DNA of 64,000 nt. It comes from Sphingopyxis sp. YR583. GTDB lineage: Bacteria; Pseudomonadota; Alphaproteobacteria; Sphingomonadales; Sphingomonadaceae. Below the pieces are notes generated by a model. The model did no database searches and was not told the DNA's origin. It was given only the letters and a program-made list of their open reading frames with translations. The stretch's first letter is position 1; the number at the start of each line of letters is the position of its first letter. The stretch spans positions 124,001-188,000 of the forward strand of contig NZ_FNWK01000005.1 of the NCBI RefSeq assembly GCF_900108295.1. Reading direction: 5' to 3'. The position numbers were made by a program, and so were the translations under genes. Of this stretch, positions 9,909 to 19,005 are shown piece by piece.

Positions 9909-12893
9909 TTAGAAGCTGAACCTGACCCCCGCCGCATAGCGCGCGAAGCCCGGCGACACGAAGGTCACATTATTGGGATGACGCAGATGCTTGCGCTGTC
10001 CTTCTCCGGTCAGGTTGATCGCCTCGACAAAGGCGGTCAGCCCAGGGATGAACTCATAGCTCGCGCTGGCGTCGATCTGCCAATAAGCCTCTGTGTAGGT
10101 GGGGTTGGGCCCCGTCCCCGACAGGAACTTGTCGCGCCAGTTCCACGCTACGCGCGCCTGAAGCGGTCCCTTGTCATAGAAGGCCACGGCGTTGGCCGTA
10201 TCGCTAAGCCCGACCAGTGCGAATTGCGCCACCGTCGACGGTAGTGCATTATCGTACGTCGCATCGCCATTGACGATCGTATAGTTCAGGATCACGCCGA
10301 AGCCCGTATCCCAGAAGCTATGCTGGAGCGCGAACTCCCAACCGTTGAGCGACGCGGTCTGGTCGCTGTTCACCGGCGTCGTGATCTCGAAATTGACCAG
10401 CGGATCGCCGGGCGCGGCGTTGATGATATTGCCCGTGACCGTGCCCGGGAAATTGGTGATGATATATTGGCGGATCTGCGCAACGGTCGCGTTCGGGCCG
10501 AGCGCCGCCACCGCAGCGTTCCAGCGCGGCCCTTCGACGGGCGTCGTCAGTCCGAACGCGCTGCTGTCGATGCGCGTCGAGGATATGAAGTTGCTCACAT
10601 CCTTATGGAAATAGCCCGCGGAAATATAGCTGTCGCGCGCGTAATACCATTCCGCCGACAGGTCGATATTCTTCGACTTGTACGGGATCAGGCCGGGATT
10701 CCCCTGTGCGCCCCCGCCCCCGCCGACGCGGAACAGCGTGTCGATCGTCCGTCCGCCCTGCATCAGGTCATAGCTCGGACGCGCAATCGTGTGGCTGTAC
10801 GACGCGCGCAGCTTCACATCCTGCATCGGCGAGATGTCGAAATCGATCGCGGGCAGCCAATTGTCGTAGGAGCCCTTGAAGCGCGTGAAATCGCTGTCGC
10901 CCGAAAAGACGACATTGAATTCATTGTCGCCCACCCAGGTCGTGGTGACGGGAACCGGCACCAGCGCCGACGAGGCGATGTCGGTCGTTTCATATCGGAT
11001 ACCCGCGACAAGATGCGCCGGATTCTCGAACAGGTCGAACACTGTCGCGACCTGCAGATAGGGCGCCAGCGTCTTTTCGGAGATGCGCCGGTCGGTATTG
11101 AAATTCGCAAGGCAGGTGCCGGGCTGCGCCGACCCCGTCGCCGGGTTGCTGCAAGTCTGGAAATTCTGTTCGACCAGATCCGCCATCCGCGCGAAATCGA
11201 AGCTGTAGAAGCTCTGGATCATGCCCGGCTGCGCAAGGCCCGGGAATTTGTCCGGCAGGGTGACCAGCGTGAAGATGTCGTCCGGAATGCTCGATGCCGG
11301 GCCCGCGCCGCTCCACGTATCGTCGTTCTGGATCGTACCGAACGCCGATCGCACCTTGCTGTCGACGAAGGACACACCGAAATCGATGCTGTCGAGGAAG
11401 CCGCCGTCATGGTCATATTGACCGCGCAGCTGCACCTGGTTGATCCGGTTCCGGAATATGGCGTTGCGGAAGGCGTTGCCGGTGGGGGTGATCAGCGCCG
11501 TGTTCAGCGGATCGATACCGGGGTACATTCCATAGGAAATGACCGGCATGTCGTTTTCGAAATTGATCGTCTGGTTCTGGACGCCGAATACGGCATTGCC
11601 CAGCGACATGCTCGACCCGAAGCGATTGACGGGATTCACCGCCGCCGTCGAGTGATGGCCGTCGAGTTCGAAAGTGACGCCGCCGGGCCCGTTCCATTCC
11701 AGATTGACGCCGAGCGATTTATTCTCTGCGCGGTTTTCGGTCAGCGCCCCGCTATAGGACAGATCCTTGCCGCCATAGAGCGCGTTCGGCCCGGGGACGC
11801 CGGTGGGCGCCGCGAAGCGTTCGGTGTAGAACAGCGGCCCGGCAACCGGGCCATCGGTCCATGCACTCGACGTATCTTCATGGTTGAACCACACGCCGAC
11901 GTTGCTGTTCCGCGTTTCGACGGTGTTGCGCGCATAGGTGTAATCGATCGTCGCGGTAAACGCGTCGCTCGGGCGGAATTGCAAAACCGCCTGCCCGTTG
12001 ATGCGCTCGCGATTGATGTCGTTGAGATCGTAGGACGCATTCTGCGGCACCTGATAGACGTCGGTCGGATCGGGCCGGTTGGTGATGTTCGCCGCGCGGG
12101 GCGTTCCCGGCTGCGCCAGCGAACCCCAATTGTTCTCGCTGCCCAGATAGCCGTCGCGCCAGCCGACATTGGCCGTGTTTTCGCTCGATTTGCGCTTCTG
12201 ATACGACCCGGTGATCAGGATACCGATCGTATCATTCGCAAAGGTCGTGCTCAGAATGCCCGACACTTCGGGCGTGATCGGATTGCCTTCGTTGCGCGAC
12301 GAGTCATAGACGCCCTTGACCGAAAGGCTGCCACGCAGCCCCGGCTTGTCGAGCGGACGCGGCGTGCGAAGGTTGATGACCGAACCGATGCCGCCCGATT
12401 CCATCGTGACGCGGCCGCTCTTATATACCTCGACCCCGGCGACGCCTTCCGACGCGATATTGTCGAAGTCGAACGAGCGCGATGACGGGGCATTGTCGCC
12501 GCCGCCGATGAGCGCGGTCGGCATCTGGCGACCGTTGAGCGTCACCAGGTTGAATTCGGGACCGAAGCCGCGGACGGTGACAAGCGAGCCTTCGCCATTC
12601 GAACGGTCGATCGACACGCCCGTGATGCGCTGCAGCGATTCGGCGAGGTTGGTGTCGGGGAATTTGCCGATGTCTTCGGCCGAGATCGCGTCGACGACAC
12701 CCTGCGCCTCGCGCTTGATATCGGCCGATGCGGCAAGGCTGGCGCGGATACCCGTCACGACGATCTCGTCGCCGCCCGCTTCGCCGTCTACCGGCGCCTC
12801 CTGCGCGACCGCAACCTGCGCCATGCCCATCATGGACAGCGCCGAAGTCCCGGCCAGAAATTTGGCAAGCCACTGCTTTTGAGACGCCCGCAT
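9909..12893 (-). CDS. TonB-dependent outer membrane receptor
   Basis: A 994-residue receptor with a signal peptide (cleavage likely after A-V-A near residue 30), a TonB box-like D-E-I-V-V-T-G, a plug domain (D-I-G-K-F-P-D-T-N-L-A-E-S-L-Q-R) and a long beta-barrel ending in the outer-membrane F-S-F terminus. GGGAGAAACGGGG precedes the ATG. It belongs to the large Caulobacter/Sphingomonas class of receptors linked to carbohydrate loci. It is the first gene of the minus-strand cluster and its promoter carries two candidate LacI sites. The likely cargo is a glucoside or oligosaccharide, judged only by the GH3 enzyme and MFS transporter. Confidence 0.95.
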   Translation of the reverse strand: MRASQKQWLAKFLAGTSALSMMGMAQVAVAQEAPVDGEAGGDEIVVTGIRASLAASADIKREAQGVVDAISAEDIGKFPDTNLAESLQRITGVSIDRSNGEGSLVTVRGFGPEFNLVTLNGRQMPTALIGGGDNAPSSRSFDFDNIASEGVAGVEVYKSGRVTMESGGIGSVINLRTPRPLDKPGLRGSLSVKGVYDSSRNEGNPITPEVSGILSTTFANDTIGILITGSYQKRKSSENTANVGWRDGYLGSENNWGSLAQPGTPRAANITNRPDPTDVYQVPQNASYDLNDINRERINGQAVLQFRPSDAFTATIDYTYARNTVETRNSNVGVWFNHEDTSSAWTDGPVAGPLFYTERFAAPTGVPGPNALYGGKDLSYSGALTENRAENKSLGVNLEWNGPGGVTFELDGHHSTAAVNPVNRFGSSMSLGNAVFGVQNQTINFENDMPVISYGMYPGIDPLNTALITPTGNAFRNAIFRNRINQVQLRGQYDHDGGFLDSIDFGVSFVDSKVRSAFGTIQNDDTWSGAGPASSIPDDIFTLVTLPDKFPGLAQPGMIQSFYSFDFARMADLVEQNFQTCSNPATGSAQPGTCLANFNTDRRISEKTLAPYLQVATVFDLFENPAHLVAGIRYETTDIASSALVPVPVTTTWVGDNEFNVVFSGDSDFTRFKGSYDNWLPAIDFDISPMQDVKLRASYSHTIARPSYDLMQGGRTIDTLFRVGGGGGAQGNPGLIPYKSKNIDLSAEWYYARDSYISAGYFHKDVSNFISSTRIDSSAFGLTTPVEGPRWNAAVAALGPNATVAQIRQYIITNFPGTVTGNIINAAPGDPLVNFEITTPVNSDQTASLNGWEFALQHSFWDTGFGVILNYTIVNGDATYDNALPSTVAQFALVGLSDTANAVAFYDKGPLQARVAWNWRDKFLSGTGPNPTYTEAYWQIDASASYEFIPGLTAFVEAINLTGEGQRKHLRHPNNVTFVSPGFARYAAGVRFSF

Positions 12894-12938
12894 CCCCGTT
12901 TCTCCCAGATCAACCGCTCTTTTACCGGCGGCATTCGC

Positions 12939-12980
12939 TTAATGTGAACGTTATCTAAATGGGAACGTTATCATTGTCAA
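12939..12980 (-). promoter_or_regulatory. Promoter with two LacI-type operators for the TonB receptor
   Basis: On the minus strand the bases read TTGACA (12980-12975), a 17-bp spacer, then TAGATA (12957-12952), a near-consensus housekeeping promoter. One GATAACGTTCCC site lies inside the spacer, and a second, GATAACGTTCACATTAA, runs from the -10 hexamer downstream. Bases 12939-12955 are identical to 2561-2577. Occupation of either site would block RNA polymerase, so repression by the local LacI protein is the natural reading. It starts 46 bp upstream of the receptor ATG. Confidence 0.75.
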
Positions 12981-13062
12981 CGCACCGACCGTGACATTTG
13001 GGTCACAATATTGCAGCATTTTGCGCAGCAAACGTATGCAGCGAACGTGCGAAGAAACGGGA

Positions 13063-13953
13063 TCAGCGGCTCCAGCGCGCAAAGATCGCTGTCGGGAGCA
13101 ACAATCCCCGCGCTTCTTCGCGCACCGCAAGCTCGCCGCATTCGACCGTGCCGGGCAAATCGGCGAAAAGCTGCGCGAGCAACTCGCCGATCGCAAGCGC
13201 CGACATGCGCACGGCGTAGACGGTCAGGAACAGCGCGCGGCTATCCGCATCGAGCAATTGCCGGCAGTCGGCAAGCAATGGCGCGAGGCCTTCCTCGATC
13301 TGCCAGCGCTCGCCGCCCGGTCCGCGTCCGAATTTCGGCGGATCGAGCAGGATCGCGTCATAGCGCTTCTCGCGCCGGACCTCGCGCGCGGTGAATTTGC
13401 CGGCATCGTCGAGAATCCAGCGGACCGGCTTGTCGGCCATGCCGGCAAGCGCCGCATTCTCGCGCGCCTGCCCTACCGACTTCTTCGACGCATCGACATG
13501 CGTTACCGATGCGCCCACCGCCGCAAGCGCCTGACTGCCGACGCCGGTATAGCCGAACAGGTTGAGGAAGGCAGGGTCGGCCTTGTCGGCGACCTGCGCG
13601 CGCAGCCAGTCCCAAACCGGCGCCATGTCGGGAAAGAAACCGAGATGACGAAAGGGCGTGCACTGGGCGGTGAACCGCGTTTCGCGCCAGCCAAGCGGCC
13701 AGCCCTCGGCAGGCACGGGCTTGTTATAATACCAGCGCCCGCCGCCATCGTCGTCCGAGGCCGGAATGAATTCGCCATCGGCGGCGTCCCATTCGCTTTG
13801 CGAAAGCGCGGGCGCCCACATCGCCTGCGGTTCGGGACGGATGAAGCGAAAGCGGCCATAGCGTTCGAGCTTGCGGCCATTGCCGCTGTCGACCAGCCCA
13901 TAATCGTCCCACGCCTCGCCGACGAGCGTGACGAGGGGCGCAAGCTCAGCCAC
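13063..13953 (-). CDS. Class I SAM-dependent methyltransferase (RlmI-like)
   Basis: 296 residues, with the SAM-binding motif N-L-F-G-Y-T-G-V-G-S, an acidic loop H-V-D-A-S and L-L-D-P-P-K-F-G, the motif shared with RlmI/RlmL-type rRNA methyltransferases. It lacks the N-terminal PUA domain of RlmI. The start is GTG at 13953, overlapping the thrC stop as GTGGCTGA. It is the last gene of the cox-thrC string. The likely substrate is rRNA, but this rests on family resemblance. Confidence 0.8.
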   Translation of the reverse strand: MAELAPLVTLVGEAWDDYGLVDSGNGRKLERYGRFRFIRPEPQAMWAPALSQSEWDAADGEFIPASDDDGGGRWYYNKPVPAEGWPLGWRETRFTAQCTPFRHLGFFPDMAPVWDWLRAQVADKADPAFLNLFGYTGVGSQALAAVGASVTHVDASKKSVGQARENAALAGMADKPVRWILDDAGKFTAREVRREKRYDAILLDPPKFGRGPGGERWQIEEGLAPLLADCRQLLDADSRALFLTVYAVRMSALAIGELLAQLFADLPGTVECGELAVREEARGLLLPTAIFARWSR

Positions 13954-15343
13954 GCGCGGCTTCCGCGAGGACGAAGGCCTTTACCGCATCATAGTCGCCG
14001 GGCAGGCGCGTATAGCGTTCCTCGCGGTCGAACAGATTGCCCAGCCGCGCGGGTAGCGGCGGGCGCACGCCGGTCGCGCGCTCGACGGCTTCGCGGAACT
14101 TCGCCGGATGCGCGGTCGCGAGCGTGACCACGGGAATGTCGGCATCGATCTCAAGCGTGCGCGCCGCTGCAAGGCCGACCGCGCTGTGCGGATCGATGAT
14201 CTGCCCGCCATGTTCCTGCGCCCAGCGCAACGCGAGCGCCATCGCATCGCCGTCGATGCTCGCACTCGAGAACAGCCCGCGTGCGCCGGCCAGCATATCG
14301 GCCGGGATCGACATCGCACGGTTCGTGTCGAACTCGCCCATCATGCCGGTGATCGCGGCGCCGTCGCGGCCCGCGAGGTCGAACAGCAGCCGCTCGAAAT
14401 TGCTGCTGACTTGAATGTCCATGCTGGGGGTTGCGGTGGCGGTCACCGTCCCGGCGCTATAGTCGCCGCGCGTCAGCGCACGATGCAGGATGTCGTTGAC
14501 GTTGGTCGCGACGACCAGCCTTGCGATCGGCAGCCCCATCTGCGCCGCGACATAGCCCGCGAACACGTCGCCGAAATTGCCCGTGGGGACGCTGAACGCC
14601 ACCGGACGATCGGGACCGCCAAGCCGGACGGCAGCGTAGAAATAATAGACGACCTGCGCCATCAGCCGCGCCCAGTTGATGCTATTCACCGCCGACAGCG
14701 TGACCTGGCTGCGCGCCTCTTCGTCGCCGAACAGCCGCTTCACCATCGCCTGCGCGTCGTCGAAGCTGCCGTCGATCGCGATGTTGTGGACGTTGGGCGC
14801 CAGCACCGTCGTCATCTGGCGGCGCTGGACGTCGCTGACGCGGCCTTCGGGGTGGAGCATGAAGATCTGGATATGTTCGCGCCCCGCGACCGCCTCGATC
14901 GCCGCCGATCCGGTGTCGCCCGACGTCGCGCCGACGATCGTGATATCCGTGTCGCCGCCGCTCAGGAATTTCTCGAAAAGCTGGCCGAGCAATTGCAGCG
15001 CGACATCCTTGAACGCGAGCGTCGGACCGTGGAACAGTTCGAGCAGCCAGTGGCGATGATCGAGCTGGACCAGCGGCGTCACGGCGTCGTGGCTGAAGCG
15101 GCCATAAGCGGCGCGGCACAGCTCGCGCAGTTCATCCTCGGTCAGCACGCCCTCGACGAAGGGGCGCATGATGCGCACCGCGGTTTCGGCATAGTCGAGA
15201 CCCGCGAGCGCGCGAATTTCATCGGCCGAAATCTGCGGCCATTTCGCCGGCACATAGAGGCCGCCATCGCTGGCAAGGCCGGCAAGCGTCGCGGCACGAA
15301 AGTCGAGGGTCGGCGCAGAGCCGCGGGTGCTGATATATTCCAT
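13946..15343 (-). CDS. thrC: Threonine synthase
   Basis: A 465-residue PLP enzyme converting O-phosphohomoserine to threonine. M-E-Y-I-S-T-R-G at the N-terminus is typical of the long proteobacterial type. The PLP lysine is K112 in H-G-P-T-L-A-F-K-D; G-A-T-S-G-D-T-G-S-A binds phosphate, and V-P-T-G-N-F-G-D is present. Length matches the family. It follows SURF1 at the end of the cytochrome oxidase cluster, a conserved alphaproteobacterial arrangement without a known functional reason, and is translationally coupled to the methyltransferase. Confidence 0.96.
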   Translation of the reverse strand: MEYISTRGSAPTLDFRAATLAGLASDGGLYVPAKWPQISADEIRALAGLDYAETAVRIMRPFVEGVLTEDELRELCRAAYGRFSHDAVTPLVQLDHRHWLLELFHGPTLAFKDVALQLLGQLFEKFLSGGDTDITIVGATSGDTGSAAIEAVAGREHIQIFMLHPEGRVSDVQRRQMTTVLAPNVHNIAIDGSFDDAQAMVKRLFGDEEARSQVTLSAVNSINWARLMAQVVYYFYAAVRLGGPDRPVAFSVPTGNFGDVFAGYVAAQMGLPIARLVVATNVNDILHRALTRGDYSAGTVTATATPSMDIQVSSNFERLLFDLAGRDGAAITGMMGEFDTNRAMSIPADMLAGARGLFSSASIDGDAMALALRWAQEHGGQIIDPHSAVGLAAARTLEIDADIPVVTLATAHPAKFREAVERATGVRPPLPARLGNLFDREERYTRLPGDYDAVKAFVLAEAARG

Positions 15344-15370
15344 GGCGGCCCAGCGCCTAGCGGGAGAGGC

Positions 15371-16015
15371 TCAAGGCCGCAAGCGGCGACGCACGGCCAA
15401 TATATAGATGACGAGCGCCGCGGCCGCGAACAGGAACCACTGCCCCGCATAAGCGAGATGATTGTTCGGCGTATCGTCGGCCGACGGCACCGCGCTCGCA
15501 CGCAGTCCCGCAACGGGCGCATCGGCGATCAGCATCGCGCGCGCAGGCATCGCCTTGCCCATCGCGCGTTCCATCACGGTCGGCTGCTCGGGCCCCGGGA
15601 CGATCGTCCCCTGCACCGTTCCACCGCTCCATTCGGGCGGCGCGAAATCGTCGCCGATCCCGACATCGACGAGCACGCCCGGCCCTTCGGCGCCGGTCCG
15701 GCAGTCGGCGATCATCCGGATTCCCGATTTGCCCGAGCGGTCGGTGCCGCTGCGCGGATCCCAGCGCACGGGTTCGAGGCACACGACACTGCTCTTGCGA
15801 TAGAGCATCGCATCGGGAACCGGCGGCAATTCGGGATAGGCGACGGTCGACGACATCGCCATATTCCGCTGGTAAAGCGCGATCAGCGCTTCCTTTTCGC
15901 TCTTGCGCTGAAGCTGCCACACACCAAGCGCGATCATCGCCGCAACCGCTGCGAGCACGAGGATCGTCGGGATTACCGGCCAGCGCCGCGCGGGCCGTGG
16001 GGCGGGTTCAGTCAT
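15371..16015 (-). CDS. SURF1 family cytochrome oxidase biogenesis protein
   Basis: A 214-residue protein with a transmembrane helix near each end (about residues 16-36 and 187-207) and a soluble middle domain, including A-L-G-V-W-Q-L-Q-R-K after the first helix, the usual SURF1 signature. These proteins assist haem a delivery or assembly of subunit I. The ATG at 16015 overlaps the DUF983 stop as ATGACTGA; an upstream ATG at 16096 lies inside that gene and is rejected. Located downstream of the oxidase genes, as usual. Confidence 0.9.
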   Translation of the reverse strand: MTEPAPRPARRWPVIPTILVLAAVAAMIALGVWQLQRKSEKEALIALYQRNMAMSSTVAYPELPPVPDAMLYRKSSVVCLEPVRWDPRSGTDRSGKSGIRMIADCRTGAEGPGVLVDVGIGDDFAPPEWSGGTVQGTIVPGPEQPTVMERAMGKAMPARAMLIADAPVAGLRASAVPSADDTPNNHLAYAGQWFLFAAAALVIYILAVRRRLRP

Positions 16016-16442
16016 TCTTGTCCACCTTGCGGCCTTCGGCGGCCTGGCGCTGATGTTCGCTCGCCAGCAGCGCGCCTTTGCCGACGCGCAGGCCATACAC
16101 CACCGCAGCCGCCGTCAGCGGAACCCACAGGATGACATGCACCCACAGGGGCGGCCGCACCACGGCATCGAGCGTCAACGCAATCGCGATCAGCAACGCA
16201 CCGATAATCAGCGTCAGAAAGGCCGCCGGGCCGTCACCGACATTATAGCGGCCATAATCGAGCCTGCAGTCCTTGCACGCCGCGTGAAACTTCACCGGCC
16301 CGTCGAACAGCGTCTTGCCGCCGCATTCGGGGCAGAGACCAAAAAGGGCAGCGCGCCAGACCGGCGGCTGCCCCTTTTGAATGTTGTCGCCAGCCGGCAA
16401 TTTAGTGCGCGGCGACAGGTGCGCCCCAGCCGCCCCAGACAT
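16008..16442 (-). CDS. DUF983 zinc-ribbon membrane protein of the cox operon
   Basis: 144 residues if started at ATG 16442, which overlaps ctaE by 41 bp; a TTG at 16400, just after the ctaE stop, would give 130 residues. Neither has a clear ribosome site. C-P-x-C-G near residue 38 and C-x-x-C further on form a zinc-ribbon-like knuckle, followed by two hydrophobic helices. DUF983 proteins regularly sit between ctaE and SURF1 in alphaproteobacteria; a role in oxidase assembly is inferred from this. Confidence 0.85.
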   Translation of the reverse strand: MSGAAGAHLSPRTKLPAGDNIQKGQPPVWRAALFGLCPECGGKTLFDGPVKFHAACKDCRLDYGRYNVGDGPAAFLTLIIGALLIAIALTLDAVVRPPLWVHVILWVPLTAAAVVYGLRVGKGALLASEHQRQAAEGRKVDKND

Positions 16443-17277
16443 AGACGATGATGAAGAGGAACAGCCACACGACGTCGACGAAGTGCCAGTACCATGCCGC
16501 CGCTTCGAAGCCGAAGTGCTGCGTCGGGGTGAAGTGACCCTTGTAGGTGCGGACGAGGCAGACGATCAGGAAGATCGTGCCGACGAGCACGTGGAACCCG
16601 TGGAAGCCGGTCGCCATGTAGAAAGCCGAGCTGTAGTTGCTCTGCCCGAAGCCCCACGGCGCGTGCATATATTCATAGGCCTGGATCATCGAGAAGACCG
16701 CGCCGAGGATGATCGTCAGCCACAGGCCCTTCTTCAGGCCTTCGCGGTCGCCATGGATCAGCGAATGATGTGCCCAGGTGATCGTCGTGCCCGAGCAGAG
16801 CAGGATCAGCGTGTTGAGCAGCGGCAGCGAGAAGGGATCGATGACTTCGATGCCCTTCGGCGGCCACATGGTGATGGCGGCAGCGCCGTCCTGACCGAAC
16901 AGCGAGGTCACCGCGCCTTCGGCATATTCGATCGGAACCGGGAAGAGCGAGAAATCGAACCAGGCCCAGAACCAGCCGACGAAGAACATGACTTCCGACG
17001 CGATGAACAGGATCATGCCATAGCGCAGGTGCAGCTGGACGACCGGCGTATGGTCGCCCGCATGCGCTTCGTTGATCACGTCCGACCACCAGCTGAAGAA
17101 GGTGGCGATGACGCCCATGAAGCCGAGGCCGAGAACCCATTTGCCGATGCCGCCGAAATGATCGGCGTGCATCGCCATCACCAGGCCAAAGAACATCACG
17201 CACGCAGCGACCGAGCCGATCAGCGGCCAGACGCTGGGATTTACGAGGTGGTAGTCATGATGTTTCGCACCGGACAT
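16402..17277 (-). CDS. ctaE: Cytochrome c oxidase subunit III
   Basis: A 291-residue, seven-helix subunit III of the aa3-type oxidase. M-S-G-A-K-H-H-D-Y-H-L-V begins the protein and matches the usual start; GGGAAA lies about 10 bases upstream of ATG 17277. In-frame starts at 17322 (ATG) and 17325 (GTG) are less likely. Motifs include F-H-G-F-H-V-L-V-G-T and W-Y-W-H-F-V-D-V-V-W near the C-terminus, typical of the family. Overlaps the DUF983 gene at its end. Confidence 0.95.
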   Translation of the reverse strand: MSGAKHHDYHLVNPSVWPLIGSVAACVMFFGLVMAMHADHFGGIGKWVLGLGFMGVIATFFSWWSDVINEAHAGDHTPVVQLHLRYGMILFIASEVMFFVGWFWAWFDFSLFPVPIEYAEGAVTSLFGQDGAAAITMWPPKGIEVIDPFSLPLLNTLILLCSGTTITWAHHSLIHGDREGLKKGLWLTIILGAVFSMIQAYEYMHAPWGFGQSNYSSAFYMATGFHGFHVLVGTIFLIVCLVRTYKGHFTPTQHFGFEAAAWYWHFVDVVWLFLFIIVYVWGGWGAPVAAH

Positions 17278-17357
17278 GGCGTGTTTCCCGTTTTTAGCAG
17301 CCCCAGCATGATGATTCCCCATCACCTGCCGGTCTTGTTAGACTCTTGTTCGCGGCC

Positions 17358-17927
17358 TTAGCTCGCCTTTTTACCCTCGTCTACTGGATCGGAGGGGTGG
17401 AAGGTGTAGCTGAGGGTGATTTCCTGCACGTCGCGCGCGTCGGGGTCGTCCATGATCTTCGGATCGACGAAGAACAACACCGGCATGCGCATCTGCTGCC
17501 CCGGCTCCAGCCGTTGCTGGGTGAAGCAGAAGCACTGGATCTTGGTAAAATATTTGCCCGCCTGATCGGGCGTGACGTTGAAACTGGCGGTCCCGACGAC
17601 GGGATGCGCCGAATTATTTTCGGCAATGAAGATCGCCATGTCGCGCGCACCGATGCTGACCGTATCGCGCGGATGCTCGGGATAGAATTTCCACGGCAGG
17701 TTCGGAGAGACATTGGCGTCGAAGCGGACCGAGATCGTGTGCGACAAGATCTGCGGTTCGGCCGCGGCAGCGACGGGATCATAGCGTTGCGTCGTCCCGC
17801 CAAAGCCGGTGACGCGGCAGAAAAGATCATAGAGCGGCACCGCTGCGAAGCCGAGGGCGGTCATCGCGAGCGCCATCAAGGCGGCAAGGCTTGCGGTCTT
17901 CGCGTTCGGGGACATGCGCCCGATCAT
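17358..17927 (-). CDS. ctaG: Cytochrome c oxidase assembly protein CtaG (Cox11)
   Basis: A 189-residue Cox11-type copper chaperone that inserts CuB into subunit I. One N-terminal membrane anchor (A-L-M-A-L-A-M-T-A-L-G-F-A-A-V-P-L-Y) is followed by a periplasmic beta domain with the copper ligands C-F-C-F in K-I-Q-C-F-C-F-T. The ATG at 17927 overlaps the preceding small gene by ATGA; an ATG at 17915 is also possible. The order ctaB, small orf, ctaG, ctaE is standard. Confidence 0.95.
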   Translation of the reverse strand: MIGRMSPNAKTASLAALMALAMTALGFAAVPLYDLFCRVTGFGGTTQRYDPVAAAAEPQILSHTISVRFDANVSPNLPWKFYPEHPRDTVSIGARDMAIFIAENNSAHPVVGTASFNVTPDQAGKYFTKIQCFCFTQQRLEPGQQMRMPVLFFVDPKIMDDPDARDVQEITLSYTFHPSDPVDEGKKAS

Positions 17928-18073
17928 GAGAAAATCTGCATCTTGGCGATCGTGATGAAGAAGAACAGGATCGCCAGTGCGCCGAGCATCCACGCCATCA
18001 TGTTCGCGCGACTGCGCTGGCGACGCCGATATTCGGCTTCATCGAAAGGTTCGAGATTCGGTTCGTCGGTCAT
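17924..18073 (-). CDS. Small single-span membrane protein of the cox operon
   Basis: A 49-residue protein, too short for many gene callers. It has a charged N-terminus ([15 protein letters not shown]) and one hydrophobic helix ([16 protein letters not shown]). ATGA overlaps at both ends (with ctaB upstream and ctaG downstream) make it almost certain to be translated. A small orf at this place (sometimes called coxF) is common in alphaproteobacterial oxidase operons; its role is not established. Confidence 0.88.
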   Translation of the reverse strand: MTDEPNLEPFDEAEYRRRQRSRANMMAWMLGALAILFFFITIAKMQIFS

Positions 18074-18981
18074 AGCGGCCACCAATGGTCGGCGACGACT
18101 GCGCCGAACAATATGAAAAGATAGGCGATCGAATAAGCGAACAGGCGCTTTTCGGGTTGCATCAAATCGCCCTCGCCCGTCGAGCGCGTTCCGACCTGGA
18201 TCGAAAGCAGCACGAAGATCGCCGACAAGACGACCGCGGTCCAGCCATAGAGCGCACCGGTGTAGCCCAGCGGCCAGGGGGCAATCGCACCGATCGCCAT
18301 GATGATGGCATAAAAGAGAATCTGGCGCCGCGTCGACTTCTCGCCTGCGACGACGGGCATCATCGGAATGCCCGCGGCGGCATAGTCCGAACGCACGAAC
18401 AGCGCGAGCGCCCAGAAATGCGGCGGCGTCCAAAGGAAGATCAGCAGGAAGAGCAGCACCGGCAGCGGCGCGACCGAACCCGTCGCCGCGACCCAGCCGA
18501 TCAGTGGCGGAAAGGCACCGGCGGCGCCGCCGATGACGATATTCTGCGGCGTCCGCGGCTTCAGCCACATCGTGTAGACGAAGACATAGAAAAGGATCGA
18601 AGCAAGCAGCAGCAAGGTCGCCTGCCAGTTCGACGCGAACAGCATCAGGAACAGCGAAAAAGCGGCGAGACCGACGCCGAACTGCAACGCCGTCTGCGGA
18701 TCGAGGCGCCCGGCGGGAAGCGGCCGGCCCGCGGTCCGCTTCATCTTGGCGTCGATTCCGGCTTCATACCATTGGTTGAGCGCGCCCGAGGCCCCTGCCC
18801 CCAACGCGATCGCAAGGATCGACGAAAAGGCAAGAACAGGGGGAACGTATACTGGCGCGGCAAGCAGGCCGCACAGCGCGGTGAACACCACCAGCGACAT
18901 GACGCGCGGCTTGGTCAGCGCGAACAAGTCGCGCCAATCGGCGGGAAGCGCCGTTTCGCCATGGGTCAGGCTCTGCGCCAT
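18070..18981 (-). CDS. ctaB: Protohaem IX farnesyltransferase (haem O synthase)
   Basis: A 303-residue UbiA-family prenyltransferase that farnesylates haem b to haem o for the oxidase. Multi-helix membrane protein with the prenyl-diphosphate/Mg motif [15 protein letters not shown] and the second loop [10 protein letters not shown] followed by [11 protein letters not shown]. Lies between ctaD and the small orf; a strong stem-loop precedes it. Confidence 0.95.
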   Translation of the reverse strand: MAQSLTHGETALPADWRDLFALTKPRVMSLVVFTALCGLLAAPVYVPPVLAFSSILAIALGAGASGALNQWYEAGIDAKMKRTAGRPLPAGRLDPQTALQFGVGLAAFSLFLMLFASNWQATLLLLASILFYVFVYTMWLKPRTPQNIVIGGAAGAFPPLIGWVAATGSVAPLPVLLFLLIFLWTPPHFWALALFVRSDYAAAGIPMMPVVAGEKSTRRQILFYAIIMAIGAIAPWPLGYTGALYGWTAVVLSAIFVLLSIQVGTRSTGEGDLMQPEKRLFAYSIAYLFILFGAVVADHWWPL

Positions 18982-19005
18982 AATTACTCCGGCCGGAAAG
19001 GCTAA

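Noticed and set aside
10320..12485. A 721-codon open frame on the plus strand opposite the TonB receptor
   Set aside because: It is antisense to a clear receptor, is Arg/His-rich and repetitive as expected from high GC third positions, and has no family motif.
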